This document shows, piece after piece, positions 51,765 through 61,363 of a DNA stretch of 64,000 nucleotides (its first letter is position 1; each line of letters opens with the position of its first letter). Below the pieces are notes generated by a model that was not told the origin of the DNA, made no database searches, and saw only the letters and a list, made by a program, of their open reading frames with translations. This stretch comes from Sporosarcina beigongshangi. GTDB lineage: Bacteria; Actinomycetota; Actinomycetes; Actinomycetales; Micrococcaceae. The stretch lies in assembly GCF_016820535.1 (NCBI RefSeq), contig NZ_JADHDY010000019.1, forward strand, positions 1 through 64,000. Reading direction: 5' to 3'. A program made the position numbers and the translations under genes.

Positions 51765-52886
51765 ATGACCTCCATCAATGCCTCCGACCATGCCGGTGTG
51801 CAGCCGCGCCCCGTAGTGGGGCGCCTGCCCAAGTACGCGGCGGGCAAACCGCCCGTGGCAGTCCCCGGACTGGAAAGCTTCAAGCTCTCTTCCAATGAGA
51901 ACCCGCTGGGGCCCGTCCCGGCCGTGCTGGACGTCCTGCGCAGCGCCGCCGATGTGCACCGCTACCCGGACACCAGCTGCACCCAGCTGCGCAACGCCCT
52001 CAGCACCTTCCTGGACATCCCCGCCGACGACATTGTCACCGGTGCCGGAAGCCTCGGGGCCCTCAACCAGATCCTTGCCGCCTTCGCCGGGGAGAACGAG
52101 GACGGGGTGCAGGACGAGGTTGTCTACGCCTGGCGGTCCTTCGAGGCATACCCCATCTGTGTGGGCCTGGCCGGAGCCAAGAGCGTCCAGGTGCCGGTGC
52201 GGGACGACGGCAGGCACAACCTTCCCGCCATGGCGGCGGCGGTTAGTGAAAACACCAAGGTGGTGCTGCTGTGCACCCCGAACAACCCCACGGGCCCCGC
52301 GCTGCGCACAGCAGAAACCGAAGCGTTCATCCGCAGCGTCCCTGAAAACGTGGTCATCGTCATTGACGAGGCATACCAGGAGTTTGTGCGCGCGGAAGAC
52401 GCCGTCAACGGCGTTGAGCTGTACCGCAAATACCCCAACGTGATGGTCCTGCGGACATTCTCCAAGGCGCATGGACTGGCAGGACTGCGCGTCGGATATT
52501 CGATTTCACAGCCCGGCATCACCCAATACCTGCGCGCCGCGGCCACGCCGTTCGCCGTGTCCGGCATCGGGGAGCAGGCCGCCGTCGCATCCCTTGAACA
52601 CTACGACCAGGTTGTGGAAAGAGTACAAAGCCTGGTTGACGAACGCAGCCGCGTCATGGCCGGACTGGCGGACCTTGGCTGGCAGCTTCCCGACGCCCAG
52701 GGGAACTTCCTGTGGCTCGAATTGGGGCCCAACACCCAAGAGTTTGCTGCACTGGCGGAAGACCACGCCCTCTCCGTGCGGGCCTTCGGCGATGAGGGTG
52801 TGCGCGTCAGCATCGGCGAAGTGGCGGCCAACACCAGGTTCCTGGAAATCTGTGCAGGCTATACAAAAGAGCCCCGTCGTTCCTAG
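51765..52886 (+). CDS. hisC: Histidinol-phosphate aminotransferase
   Basis: A 373-residue PLP enzyme that converts imidazole acetol phosphate to histidinol phosphate; aromatic aminotransferase activity is also possible in this branch. The N-terminal LSSNENPLGPVPAVL (about residues 44-58), the TPNNPTGP pocket and the Schiff-base Lys in TFSKAHGLAGLRVGY (about residue 234) are all present. TAAGCT at 51753-51758 stands 6 bases before the ATG with no ribosome binding site, so the gene may be leaderless. It is separate from other his genes here. Confidence 0.9.
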   Translation: MTSINASDHAGVQPRPVVGRLPKYAAGKPPVAVPGLESFKLSSNENPLGPVPAVLDVLRSAADVHRYPDTSCTQLRNALSTFLDIPADDIVTGAGSLGALNQILAAFAGENEDGVQDEVVYAWRSFEAYPICVGLAGAKSVQVPVRDDGRHNLPAMAAAVSENTKVVLLCTPNNPTGPALRTAETEAFIRSVPENVVIVIDEAYQEFVRAEDAVNGVELYRKYPNVMVLRTFSKAHGLAGLRVGYSISQPGITQYLRAAATPFAVSGIGEQAAVASLEHYDQVVERVQSLVDERSRVMAGLADLGWQLPDAQGNFLWLELGPNTQEFAALAEDHALSVRAFGDEGVRVSIGEVAANTRFLEICAGYTKEPRRS

Positions 52887-52909
52887 CCATTAACAAAGGC
52901 ACTGTTTGC

Positions 52910-52994
52910 GGGCATGTACCGATACAGTTGTAAATCGAAAACGTATATATATGCGGCCTGCGGAATGTATTCCATTGAGGGCATATATCGATAC
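52910..52994 (+). promoter_or_regulatory. Direct repeat upstream of the dehydrogenase operon
   Basis: GGGCATGTACCGATAC (52910-52925) recurs as GGGCATATATCGATAC (52979-52994), 14 of 16 bases identical and 69 bp apart. The region is AT-rich for this genome. It may bind a regulator of the 2-oxoacid dehydrogenase operon. Confidence 0.5.
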
Positions 52995-53050
52995 CAACGA
53001 GTCGACGCGGGATCACCGGTCCTGTGAGGTTCGGCAGACGAGGAGACAGC

Positions 53051-54316
53051 ATGGGCAAGGCCCAGCACGCTGCCAGTGGCACCGCTGGCGACGCATCGCC
53101 AATCCAGGAGGCAGCCGCCCCGGATGCGCAGGCGCCCGGGCGCCCTCAGGCAGGTGGTTCGTCCGGTGTGCTGCAGCAGCGCGCCGTCGGCCCCGACGAG
53201 GCGGTCCAGCTTCTCGACGAGCACGGCACCCTGCGCCACGAGGACACGTTCAGCCCCTACATTGAGGCGCTGGATCCCGAGGTGCTGCGCAGCTTCTACC
53301 GCGACATGGCAACCGTGCGCCGCTTTGACACTGAGGCAACCGCGCTGCAGCGACAGGGTGAACTGGCACTTTGGGTCCCCGTCGTGGGCCAGGAAGCCGC
53401 ACAGATCGGCTCCGGACGCGCCATGAAGCCTGCCGACTATGCCTTCCCGACCTACCGCGAACACGGGGTTGCCCTGACCCGCGGCCTGGACCTGGCAGAC
53501 CTCCTCAAGCTGTTCCGCGGGGTCTCCAACGGCGGCTGGGACCCCCGTGAAACCAACTTCCACCTCTACACGCTGGTGCTTGCCGCCCAGACGCTGCACG
53601 CCGTGGGCTACGCCATGGGCATCTCCCGCGACATCGCGACGGACCCCGAAACCGAGCCCGCCGCCGTCGTGGCCTACTTTGGGGACGGCTCCAGCAGCGA
53701 GGGCGACGTCCACGAATCCATGGTTTTTGCCGCCTCTTATGATGCTCCGGTGGTGTTCTTCTGCCAGAACAACAACTGGGCCATCTCCGTCCCCTTTGAA
53801 GTCCAGTCCAAGGTGCCCCTGGTCAACCGCGCCGGCGGCTACGGCATTCCCGGCATCCGGGTTGACGGCAACGACGTCCTGGCCGTCTACGCGGTGACCC
53901 AGTGGGCGCTGGAGCATGCCCGCAACGGCCACGGCCCGGTCCTGATCGAAGCCTCGACGTACCGGATTGGTGCCCACACCACCGCCGACGACCCCACCAA
54001 ATACCGCATGAGCGAGGAAGAGGAACTCTGGAAGACCAGGGATCCGCTGCAGCGGCTGGAGACCTACCTGCGTGCGTCAGGCCTGGCCGACGACGAGTTC
54101 TTTGAGCAGGTGAAGGGCGACGGCGATGAGCTGGCTGGCCATGTCCGGCGGGCCACACTGGCGCTGGGCGGGGCGGACATCCGCCAGAAGTTCGCCACGG
54201 TCTATGCCGAGGCCCACCCGCTGGTGGCCGAGGAACTGGCCTGGTTTGAAAACTATGAGGCCTCCTTTGCTGATGCCGACACCAACAACTCGCAGATCCA
54301 GGGCGGTGCCGCATGA
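53051..54316 (+). CDS. 2-oxoacid dehydrogenase E1 component, alpha subunit
   Basis: A 421-residue thiamine-diphosphate subunit. The TPP motif is YFGDGSSSEGDVHESMVF ... FCQNNNWAIS (about residues 210-245). The phosphorylation-loop region YRIGAHTTADDPTKYRM follows. This resembles the alpha subunit of pyruvate or branched-chain 2-oxoacid dehydrogenase complexes. The first 45 residues are Ala/Gln-rich and not conserved. The ATG at 53051 has GAGGAGA close upstream. It is the first gene of the alpha-beta-E2 operon. Confidence 0.92.
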   Translation: MGKAQHAASGTAGDASPIQEAAAPDAQAPGRPQAGGSSGVLQQRAVGPDEAVQLLDEHGTLRHEDTFSPYIEALDPEVLRSFYRDMATVRRFDTEATALQRQGELALWVPVVGQEAAQIGSGRAMKPADYAFPTYREHGVALTRGLDLADLLKLFRGVSNGGWDPRETNFHLYTLVLAAQTLHAVGYAMGISRDIATDPETEPAAVVAYFGDGSSSEGDVHESMVFAASYDAPVVFFCQNNNWAISVPFEVQSKVPLVNRAGGYGIPGIRVDGNDVLAVYAVTQWALEHARNGHGPVLIEASTYRIGAHTTADDPTKYRMSEEEELWKTRDPLQRLETYLRASGLADDEFFEQVKGDGDELAGHVRRATLALGGADIRQKFATVYAEAHPLVAEELAWFENYEASFADADTNNSQIQGGAA

Positions 54317-55287
54317 GCACAATGACCATTGCCAAGGCCATCAATGAGGGCCTGCGCGCCAAGCTGTCCAATGACCCCAAGAGCTTCGTCATGGGCGAGG
54401 ACATCGGCTCACTGGGCGGCGTCTACCGCGTCACCGAGGGGCTGAAGAAGGAATTTGGCGCCCACCGCGTCATGGACACGCCGCTGGCCGAATCAGGCAT
54501 CGTCGGGACGGCCATCGGCATGGCCCTGCGCGGACACCGCCCCATCTGCGAGATCCAGTTCGACGGCTTTGTGTTCCCGGCCTTCAACCAGATCACCACG
54601 CAGCTGGCCAAGATCCACACCCGCTCCGACGGCCAGCTCAGCGCCCCCGTGGTCATCCGCATCCCCTACGGCGGCGGCATCGGCTCCATCGAGCACCACT
54701 CGGAATCACCCGAGGCGCTGTTCGCCCACACGGCCGGGCTGCGCATCATCACCCCGTCCAACGCCAACGACGCCTACTGGATGATCCAGCAGGCCGTGGA
54801 GTGCCAGGACCCGGTCATCTTCTTCGAACCCAAGCGCCGCTACTGGCTCAAGGGCGAGGTGGACACCGAGAACAGCCCCGGCGACCCCTTCAAGGCCCAC
54901 GTCGTCCGTGAAGGAAGCGACGCAACCATCGTTGCTTACGGACCCCTGGTTCCCGTTGCCCTGGCCGCCGCCAACGCCGCCGCAGAGGACGGGCACAGTG
55001 TGGAGGTCATTGACCTGCGCTCCATTTCCCCCATCGACTTTGACACCGTTGAGGCGTCCGTCAACAAGACCGGCCGCCTGGTGGTGGCCCACGAAGCCCC
55101 CACCTTCGGCGGCATCGGCGGCGAAATCGCCTCACGCATCAGCGAACGCTGCTTCTACTCGCTGGAATCCCCGGCCATCCGCGTGGGCGGCTTCCACATG
55201 CCCTACCCCGTGGCACGCGTCGAGGAGCACTACCTGCCGGACATCGACCGCATGCTGGAGGCGTTGGACCGCGCCTTCGCATACTAG
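54313..55287 (+). CDS. 2-oxoacid dehydrogenase E1 component, beta subunit
   Basis: A 324-residue beta subunit. Family words include [35 protein letters not shown] and [16 protein letters not shown] (about residues 25-95), and C-terminal [20 protein letters not shown]. It forms the active site with the alpha subunit. The ATG overlaps the alpha stop by 4 bases. The next gene starts 11 bases after its stop. Confidence 0.95.
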   Translation: MSTMTIAKAINEGLRAKLSNDPKSFVMGEDIGSLGGVYRVTEGLKKEFGAHRVMDTPLAESGIVGTAIGMALRGHRPICEIQFDGFVFPAFNQITTQLAKIHTRSDGQLSAPVVIRIPYGGGIGSIEHHSESPEALFAHTAGLRIITPSNANDAYWMIQQAVECQDPVIFFEPKRRYWLKGEVDTENSPGDPFKAHVVREGSDATIVAYGPLVPVALAAANAAAEDGHSVEVIDLRSISPIDFDTVEASVNKTGRLVVAHEAPTFGGIGGEIASRISERCFYSLESPAIRVGGFHMPYPVARVEEHYLPDIDRMLEALDRAFAY

Positions 55288-55298
55288 GAAGGCCCACC

Positions 55299-56738
55299 AT
55301 GACTGCCCCCAACCTGTTCAAGCTGCCCGACGTCGGCGAGGGCCTGCTCGAGGCCGAGATCGTTTCCTGGAAGGTCAAGGAAGGCGACACCGTTGCCGTC
55401 AATGACGTGATCGTGGAGATTGAAACGGCCAAGTCGCTCGTGGAACTGCCGTCTCCCTATGCGGGAGTGGTGGCGCAGCTCATGGTTGCCGAGGGTGAGA
55501 CCGTGGACGTCGGCACGCCCATCATCGCCATCGGGCCCAACGCGGCCCAGGGCCCGGCCGCTGCCGAGCCCGCCCCGGATACACGGGCCGCGGAAACTCC
55601 TGCCACGTCTGCTGTGGAAGAGGTGGAGGCGCTCAAGCCCCTCGTCGGTTCCGGTCCCAAGGCCGACGCCGTCAAGCGCCGCCCGCGGCTGGCTGCGGCT
55701 TCCGCCGGGCCCGCCCAGGCGGCCTCGCCCGCTGCCGCACCGGCGCCTGCTGCCGCGGCACCTGCCGCAGCGAAGGCACCTGGCCAGGAGCCGGCGTCGA
55801 GCATCATCAGCAAGGCGGCGGCCACCGCCAACCGCATGGTGGCCCGGGCCAACCGGGTGCTGGCGAAGCCGCCCGTGCGCAAGGCCGCGAAGGACCTTGG
55901 CATCAACCTCAGCGAAGTCCTGGCCACCGGGCTGCGCGGGGAAGTGACGAAGAAGGACCTGCTCAGCTACCAGGACCAGCGCGCCGCGGAGCAGACGGCT
56001 GCGGGGTCGTTCTGGACGCCGGCCGCCGGGCGGGGGGCGGCGGAGGACCCGCGCATTGAGCGGATCAAGGTCAAGGGCGTGCGCAAGGCAACGGCCAAGG
56101 CCATGGTGGAGAGCGCCTTCACCGCCCCGCACGTGAGCATTTTTGTGGACGTCGACGCGTCGCGCACCATGGAGTTCGTGAAGCGGTTGAAGGTCTCGCG
56201 CGACTTTGAGGGAATCAAGGTCTCGCCGCTGCTGATCCTGGCGAAGGCCGTGATCTGGGCTGCCGCGCGCAACCCATCCGTCAACGCGACGTGGACCGGG
56301 GACGAGATCCTCATCAAGCACTTCATGAACCTGGGCATTGCCGCCGCCACCCCGCGGGGGCTCATGGTGCCGAACATCAAGGACGCGCAGGACCTGAGCC
56401 TGAAGGAGCTGGCCGTTGCGCTGAACGAGCTGGCCACCACGGCGCGCGCGGGCAAGACGGCGCCGGCCGACATGCAGGGCGGAACGCTGACGGTCACGAA
56501 CATTGGCGCCCTGGGGATCGACACCGGCACGCCCATCATCAACCCTGGCGAGGTGGCGATCGTGGCCTTTGGCACGATCAAGCAGAAGCCGTGGGTGGTG
56601 GACGGCGAAGTAGTGCCGCGCTGGGTCACGACGCTCGGCGGATCCTTCGACCACCGGGTGGTGGACGGCGACCTGTCCGCCCGCTTCATGGCGGATGTTG
56701 CAGCGATCATGGAGGAACCGGCGCTGCTGCTGGACTGA
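55299..56738 (+). CDS. Dihydrolipoamide acyltransferase (E2)
   Basis: A 479-residue E2 core protein. One lipoyl domain (residues about 3-78) carries the lipoylated Lys in [13 protein letters not shown]. An Ala/Pro linker follows, then a peripheral-subunit-binding domain (about 187-222: [18 protein letters not shown]) and the catalytic domain (about 255-479). The active-site His and Asp are in [16 protein letters not shown] single lipoyl domain and the absence of E3 and leucine regulators do not settle whether it serves pyruvate or branched-chain oxoacids; branched-chain is a little more likely. Confidence 0.94.
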   Translation: MTAPNLFKLPDVGEGLLEAEIVSWKVKEGDTVAVNDVIVEIETAKSLVELPSPYAGVVAQLMVAEGETVDVGTPIIAIGPNAAQGPAAAEPAPDTRAAETPATSAVEEVEALKPLVGSGPKADAVKRRPRLAAASAGPAQAASPAAAPAPAAAAPAAAKAPGQEPASSIISKAAATANRMVARANRVLAKPPVRKAAKDLGINLSEVLATGLRGEVTKKDLLSYQDQRAAEQTAAGSFWTPAAGRGAAEDPRIERIKVKGVRKATAKAMVESAFTAPHVSIFVDVDASRTMEFVKRLKVSRDFEGIKVSPLLILAKAVIWAAARNPSVNATWTGDEILIKHFMNLGIAAATPRGLMVPNIKDAQDLSLKELAVALNELATTARAGKTAPADMQGGTLTVTNIGALGIDTGTPIINPGEVAIVAFGTIKQKPWVVDGEVVPRWVTTLGGSFDHRVVDGDLSARFMADVAAIMEEPALLLD

Positions 56739-56752
56739 CGCCCGTTGCAACC

Positions 56753-56813
56753 AGCCCGCAGAAACGACGAAAACCTTTTCAAGATCAAGAATTTTCGCCG
56801 TCTTCTGCGGGCT
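56753..56813. terminator. Bidirectional terminator between the E2 gene and the aminotransferase
   Basis: AGCCCGCAGA (56753-56762) pairs with TCTGCGGGCT (56804-56813). The inner part adds ACGAAAA / TTTTCGC pairing, and the loop is AT-rich. It serves both convergent genes. Confidence 0.75.
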
Positions 56814-56819
56814 AATTGT

Positions 56820-58145
56820 TTAGGCGGCGGCGATGGCCCTGGCCAGGACAGGTGCAAGGCGCTTGACGCCCTCGCGAAGGGTTTCCGGCGGGACGGCACT
56901 GAACGCCAGGCGCAGCTTGTTGCTAGGGCCTTCGGCTGCCGAAAATGCGGCGCCCGGAACGAACACCACGCCCGCGTCGATCCCTTCATGCAGCAACGGG
57001 TAGCTGTCAATGCCCTCGGGCAGGGTCAGCCACACGAAGAAGCCGCCCTCGGGACGTGTCCAGAAAACGCCCTCCGGCATGAATTCGTCAAGGGCCCCAA
57101 GGAGTGCTGTGCAGCGTTCTGCATAGAGGGCGCGATAGGTGGCGATCTGGCCCTGCCAGTCATAGTTGCTCAGGTATTCGCTGACCAGCATCTGGTTCAG
57201 GGTCGGCGGGCACAGGGTTACGGCCTCGCTGGCCAGGTAGTAGCGCTGCTTCAGGTGGGCCGGAACCAGGGCCCAGCCAATGCGCAGGCCCGGGGCGAAG
57301 ATCTTGGAGAACGAGCCCAGGTACAGCACGTCGTCGGGGTTGGCCGCACGCAGCGGCTCCGGCAGGACGCCGTCGAACTTCAACAGGCCGTAGGGGTTGT
57401 CCTCCAGCACAAGAATATTCGCCTCACGGCATATATCTACGATTTCCTGGCGGCGGTCCGGTGCCAGCATGACGCCGGAAGGGTTGTTGAAGTTGGGGAT
57501 CGTGTACAGGAGCTTGATCCGCTTGCCCTGGGCCTGCAATGCGGCAATGCGCTCGCGCAGCAGTGACGGGATGATGCCGCGCTCGTCCCCGGCGACCGGC
57601 TGCACGTCGACCTCGTACGCCTCAAAGGTGTTCAGCGCACCGACATAGGTGGGGTCTTCGAGCAGGATGACGTCGCCCGGATCGCAGAAGACCTTCGCGG
57701 CGACGTCCTGTGCTGACTGGGATCCAGCCGTGATGACGACGTTTTCCGGATCCGCGTTGAGGATGCCCTCGGCGGCCATGACCTCGCAGATCTGCGTGCG
57801 CAGTTCCTCTGTGCCCTGCCCTCCGCCGTACTGCAGCGCCTCGAGCCCGTGCTTGGCGATGATGTTCGCGGCCGTGGTGCCGAGGCGTTCGAGGGGCAGC
57901 GACTGCAGGTAGGGGTTTCCGCCGGCGAGGGAGACTAGCCCGGGCTGCATGGAAATCTCAAAGACGTCCCGCACGGCCGACTGCTTGATGTTCGCGGCCC
58001 GGGAGGACAGCAGTGCTTCGTGCGGGTGCGGGGCGGCATCGTCCGCGTGGACGGCTGACGGGCCGCCGGCCCTGGCCAGGGCGTCGACGGCTTCTTCGGA
58101 CAGGGCTTCGGCGGCGGCATTGGCGCCGGGGGCTGTAGTGTTCAC
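56820..58145 (-). CDS. PLP-dependent aminotransferase (2-aminoadipate/MocR-type fold)
   Basis: A 441-residue fold-type-I aminotransferase without a DNA-binding domain. Landmarks are LVSLAGGNPYLQSLPLE, ALQYGGGQGTEELR, the pocket ITAGSQSAQDV, YTIPNFNNPSGVML and the Lys in LGSFSKIFAPGLRIGW (about residue 280). This pattern matches LysN/ARO8-like enzymes that act on 2-aminoadipate, aromatic or branched-chain amino acids. It faces the 2-oxoacid dehydrogenase operon, so branched-chain amino-acid transamination is an attractive guess. The N-terminal 45 residues are low in complexity. Confidence 0.88.
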   Translation of the reverse strand: MNTTAPGANAAAEALSEEAVDALARAGGPSAVHADDAAPHPHEALLSSRAANIKQSAVRDVFEISMQPGLVSLAGGNPYLQSLPLERLGTTAANIIAKHGLEALQYGGGQGTEELRTQICEVMAAEGILNADPENVVITAGSQSAQDVAAKVFCDPGDVILLEDPTYVGALNTFEAYEVDVQPVAGDERGIIPSLLRERIAALQAQGKRIKLLYTIPNFNNPSGVMLAPDRRQEIVDICREANILVLEDNPYGLLKFDGVLPEPLRAANPDDVLYLGSFSKIFAPGLRIGWALVPAHLKQRYYLASEAVTLCPPTLNQMLVSEYLSNYDWQGQIATYRALYAERCTALLGALDEFMPEGVFWTRPEGGFFVWLTLPEGIDSYPLLHEGIDAGVVFVPGAAFSAAEGPSNKLRLAFSAVPPETLREGVKRLAPVLARAIAAA

Positions 58146-58198
58146 GTGCTCAGGATATAGCTTTTGTTGCTAAATAGGCATCAAAAGTTTTCAGAAAA

Positions 58199-58846
58199 CT
58201 ATTTCAGGCTCAGCGCCTCGGACAGGGGTTTGCCGTTGACGGTGATGTCCACAGGTGCCCCGGCGGCGTCTTTTGCGGTCAGCATGAGCTGCTGCTCGGC
58301 CCGCGGGATGTCGCACTCGCCCGCCAGGCTCAGCGTGCCTTCCAGATGGACCGTGATGGGCGTTGTTGACCTGTCCACCCCGGTCACCGCCAGGTCCGAC
58401 TGCCACAGCGCGTTGCGCAGCCCCGACTGGCCAATCTCCTCGTCCTTGCTCCCCAGCAGCACCTTCAGTGCGGCCTCGACGGGGTCGGTGAACGTGACGG
58501 CTGGGCTGGTTGCGGCCACTGCGCTGTCGCCGCAGCCGACCTCGGGACCGGACGTCCCGCCGTCGCCCACCGCGATGTAGTAGATGGTTACGGAGGCCGT
58601 GGTGGGCAGGACGGTGGGCTCGCCGCCGGGAGCCGCCTCGCTGCTGGATGCGGAAGGGCTGTCCGGGGCGGACGACGGCGGTGTCTGGCTTGCGCTTGTT
58701 GGGCCGCCGCCCGCCGGGGTACTCGCCGATGGGGCAGACGACAGGGAAGGGGTGCCGGTGGCGCTGGGGCTGCCCGTGCAGCCGGCCAGGGCCAGGGCGG
58801 CCGCGGCAAGGATTGCTGGAAGCGGGAACGTGCGGACGGTTTTCAT
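58199..58846 (-). CDS. Lipoprotein with a GerMN domain
   Basis: A 215-residue lipoprotein. The signal peptide ends in the lipobox LALAGC (Cys at about residue 23). A Ser/Thr/Pro-rich spacer (about 25-80) leads to a GerMN domain (about 85-205: ITIYYIAVGDGG, then EAALKVLLGSKDEE and NGKPLSEAL). GerMN domains occur in cell-surface proteins linked to spore germination and peptidoglycan. Here it is probably an envelope lipoprotein of unknown job. A possible GGAGC ribosome binding site lies before the ATG. Confidence 0.85.
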   Translation of the reverse strand: MKTVRTFPLPAILAAAALALAGCTGSPSATGTPSLSSAPSASTPAGGGPTSASQTPPSSAPDSPSASSSEAAPGGEPTVLPTTASVTIYYIAVGDGGTSGPEVGCGDSAVAATSPAVTFTDPVEAALKVLLGSKDEEIGQSGLRNALWQSDLAVTGVDRSTTPITVHLEGTLSLAGECDIPRAEQQLMLTAKDAAGAPVDITVNGKPLSEALSLK

Positions 58847-58978
58847 CTCATTGCTCCTCGGTGGTGCAGGCTTTCCTCCGTCTCTACACGCTACGGGGGC
58901 TCACCGCGCGCCGAAAGTGGCTCGGGGCAAAGGGGCCTGAAATGCAATCTGGTCGCGGGCAGGTCACAGTGCCGGACG

Positions 58979-59794
58979 TCAGAAGGCTCCCGTGTCCGGC
59001 TCCGACAGGAAGCCGGCTAGCCGATCCGCCATGACGGCGGGTTCCCAGCTGTGATTCGCTGCGGGCAGAGTTTCCGCTCGGGCATGCGGGCGATGTGCGG
59101 CAATGGATTCTGCCGCCGTCGACATCAAGGGCTGGGTCTGCTTGCCCACCAGGACCAGCGTGCGCGCAGCAATGGGGGAGAGCAGTTCGCCGCGCGGGGC
59201 TGTCTGTGTCCACGCCAGCGACTCGGAATCCGATTTCAGTGAAGGTCCCAGGATGTCATGACCGGCCAGCCGGGACTGTTCCGTGCACCGTCCAACCATT
59301 CCGGGGGCATGTCCTTCATGAAGTGCTCTATGACCTCATCCGGGGTTCCCCCGGCGATTTTCTCCCGCAGCCCCGCCAGGAATTCCGCGCCGTCGGCGCC
59401 CAGCTCCGGGCCCGGCGGCACCTCAAAGAGCACCATGGCGCCAACGTCCAGGCCGGCTGCCGCGCCTGCCAGGCTGATGGCGCCCCCTGATGAATTGCCG
59501 ACCAGCGCCACCGGGACGCCGGGGGCTGTCTTGGACATCCTTGCTGATGGCGCGCAGGTCCTCGATCGTGCCGGCGAGCGTGAAGGACGGTGCCTCCATG
59601 CTTTCGCCGCGGCCGCGCCGGTCAAAATTGATGACACGGACGCCCTTGCCGACCAGCAGTTCAGCCATGGCAGCCGTAGTGGGGTCAAAGGCCCGGAACT
59701 GCATTGCCCCGGCTACGAGCACCACCGCGGGGCCCGCGCCGAGGCTGTCATAGGCAATGCGGGTTCCGTCCCGTGAGATGGCAAAGTTGGACAT
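58979..59794 (-). pseudogene. Alpha/beta hydrolase interrupted by two frameshifts
   Basis: A hydrolase of about 271 residues encoded across three segments. It starts at 59794 with MSNFAISRDGTRIAYDSLG and FDRRGRGES. The reading moves to the -1/+1 frame near 59530-59545 (GVPVALVGNSSGG, nucleophile Ser). It returns to the original frame near 59250-59280 (SLAWTQTAPRGELLSP, then AARTLVLVG and a C-terminal ANHSWEP with the catalytic His). The net shift is zero, and all catalytic pieces can be recognised. It may be a decayed gene, or two compensating sequencing errors may have broken an intact one. Confidence 0.85.
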
Positions 59795-60013
59795 GGTTTC
59801 TCCTGGTTGGATTTGTGTCCGGGTGACAACAAAAAAGCTCCTGCCGCGTGATGCAGCTGTCTACGGAATGGCCGCTTCCGGCCGCCGGCGACAGTCCCGC
59901 ACGGGTTCCGCCGTGCCGGCCACTGCATGGGGCGGGGCGGGCGCAACGGCCGACACCGCCGTCGTCCTTTTCCTGGTGCGTTTCGTGGCTCGAGGCGGGA
60001 CGGTGTGCGGCGT
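59795..60013. other. Intergenic stretch between the hydrolase remnant and the TauE/SafE gene
   Basis: About 220 bp with no supported gene. Open frames here are short, Arg-rich and lack ribosome binding sites. No convincing terminator was found. Confidence 0.4.
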
Positions 60014-60793
60014 TTAAGGAAAGAAGAGCATTTTCACGAGGGCAACCGTGCCAATGACGATGATGGTGGCGCGCAACGCGGTGGGCGGCAGTTTTCGCCC
60101 GAAGCGGGCGCCCACCAGGCCGCCAAGGAAGGCGCCGACGGCGATGAGCCCCACGACCTTCCAGTCGATGTACGCGCCAGCCACGACGATGAAGGCCAGG
60201 GCCGCGATGGCGTTGACGGCGGTGGTCAGCACGTTCTTGACGGCGTTGATCTGCTGCAGCGCCAGGGTGGTCACAATGCTCATCAGCCCCACGATCAGGA
60301 TGCCTTGGGCCGCGCCGAAATATCCCCCGTACATGCCGAGGACAAAGATGCCGGAGATCAGGCCAACGGTGCTGCGCGAGGGTCCCGCGCCATCCTCCCG
60401 GGGGCCGGTGTAGCGGCGCAGGGCCATGCGCCGCTGCAGGGCCGGGCCGAACGCCACCATGAGGATGCCCAGGATGATCAGCGCCGGGACAATGGCGTCG
60501 AAGGCGGCGGCGGGCAGCACCAGCAGGAGCAGCGCCCCGAGCAGCCCGCCCGCTGCGGAAGCCGGCAGAAGGCGCTTGAGCATGGCCTTGTTCGGGGCCA
60601 GCTCCCTGCGGTAGCCCCACGTGCCGGACAGGCCGCCGGCCACTAGGCCGATGTTGTTGGAGATGTTCGCGGTCAGCGGCGGGTAGCCAAACAGCAACAG
60701 CACGGGAAAGGTGACAAGTGTGCCCGAACCCACCACCACGTTGATCATGCCGGCCCAGAAGCCGGCTAGGAGTATTGCCGCGAGCTCCAGCAT
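60014..60793 (-). CDS. TauE/SafE-family sulfite/sulfonate exporter
   Basis: A 259-residue membrane protein with about eight hydrophobic segments, of the TauE/SafE family. The N-terminal GFWAGMINVVVGSGTLVTFPVLL and the second-repeat GIFVLGMYGGYFGAAQGILIVGLM are diagnostic. Family members export sulfite, sulfonates or related anions; the substrate here is unknown. The ATG at 60793 starts MLELAAILLAG. It follows the excisionase-like gene by about 75 bp. Confidence 0.92.
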   Translation of the reverse strand: MLELAAILLAGFWAGMINVVVGSGTLVTFPVLLLFGYPPLTANISNNIGLVAGGLSGTWGYRRELAPNKAMLKRLLPASAAGGLLGALLLLVLPAAAFDAIVPALIILGILMVAFGPALQRRMALRRYTGPREDGAGPSRSTVGLISGIFVLGMYGGYFGAAQGILIVGLMSIVTTLALQQINAVKNVLTTAVNAIAALAFIVVAGAYIDWKVVGLIAVGAFLGGLVGARFGRKLPPTALRATIIVIGTVALVKMLFFP

Positions 60794-60866
60794 GAATCGT
60801 CCTAGGGTCGGAAAAGGTCCGCGGGTGCGGGATGCTTCACTCAGGGTAACGCGGTGCCGCGCACTG

Positions 60867-61262
60867 TCAGGAGTCGGTGCTTGACTTTTGCGTCTTTTGT
60901 GCGGCCAGCCAGGCCATGATGTCCTCGCGGCGGATGCGCCGGTGTGAGCCGCGGTATTGCACGGCCAGTTCGCCGCGGTCCGTCAGGTTCCGTAGGAAAG
61001 TGTTGGAGATCCCGGCAAGCTCCGCGGCCTGGGAGGTGGTGAGCAGTTCGGAAATGCTGGCCACGCTGACGGCGTCCCCGCGTGAGAAACGCAGCAGCAG
61101 GTCAAGGACGGCCTCCCGGGCCCCGGCTTCCAGGCGGTGCACCGTGCCGTCCACAAAGACGGTCACATCGTCGCTGCCCGACAAGGCGCGGGCCAGGGAC
61201 GCCTGGGCGGCGGGCGGCAGGGGCGGGCTGACCTTGGGTGCGTCTAATGTCATGGAACACAT
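60867..61262 (-). CDS. Excisionase-type helix-turn-helix protein
   Basis: A protein of about 131 residues. The N-terminal half (about residues 15-70) is helical. The C-terminal MerR-like HTH_17 domain (about 80-128) shows LTTSQAAELAGISNTFLRNL and IRREDIMAWLA. Stand-alone proteins of this type are often antitoxins of PIN-domain toxins or small regulators, but no toxin gene adjoins it. Two in-frame ATGs (61262 and 61253) are possible and neither has a strong ribosome binding site. It is divergent from an oxidoreductase. Confidence 0.72.
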   Translation of the reverse strand: MCSMTLDAPKVSPPLPPAAQASLARALSGSDDVTVFVDGTVHRLEAGAREAVLDLLLRFSRGDAVSVASISELLTTSQAAELAGISNTFLRNLTDRGELAVQYRGSHRRIRREDIMAWLAAQKTQKSSTDS

Positions 61263-61363
61263 GGTATCCGGCCTGCCGGTGCCCCTTAACGTCCCGGAGG
61301 ACCCTGCCGCCTGCCCCGGGCCGCCCCTGCCCAGGCGCGCCCCGGGCCCGTAGGACTGCCGGT

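Noticed and set aside
55284-56750. 488-codon minus-strand frame
   Set aside because: It is antisense to the E2 gene, and its composition is a mirror of the Ala/Pro linker.
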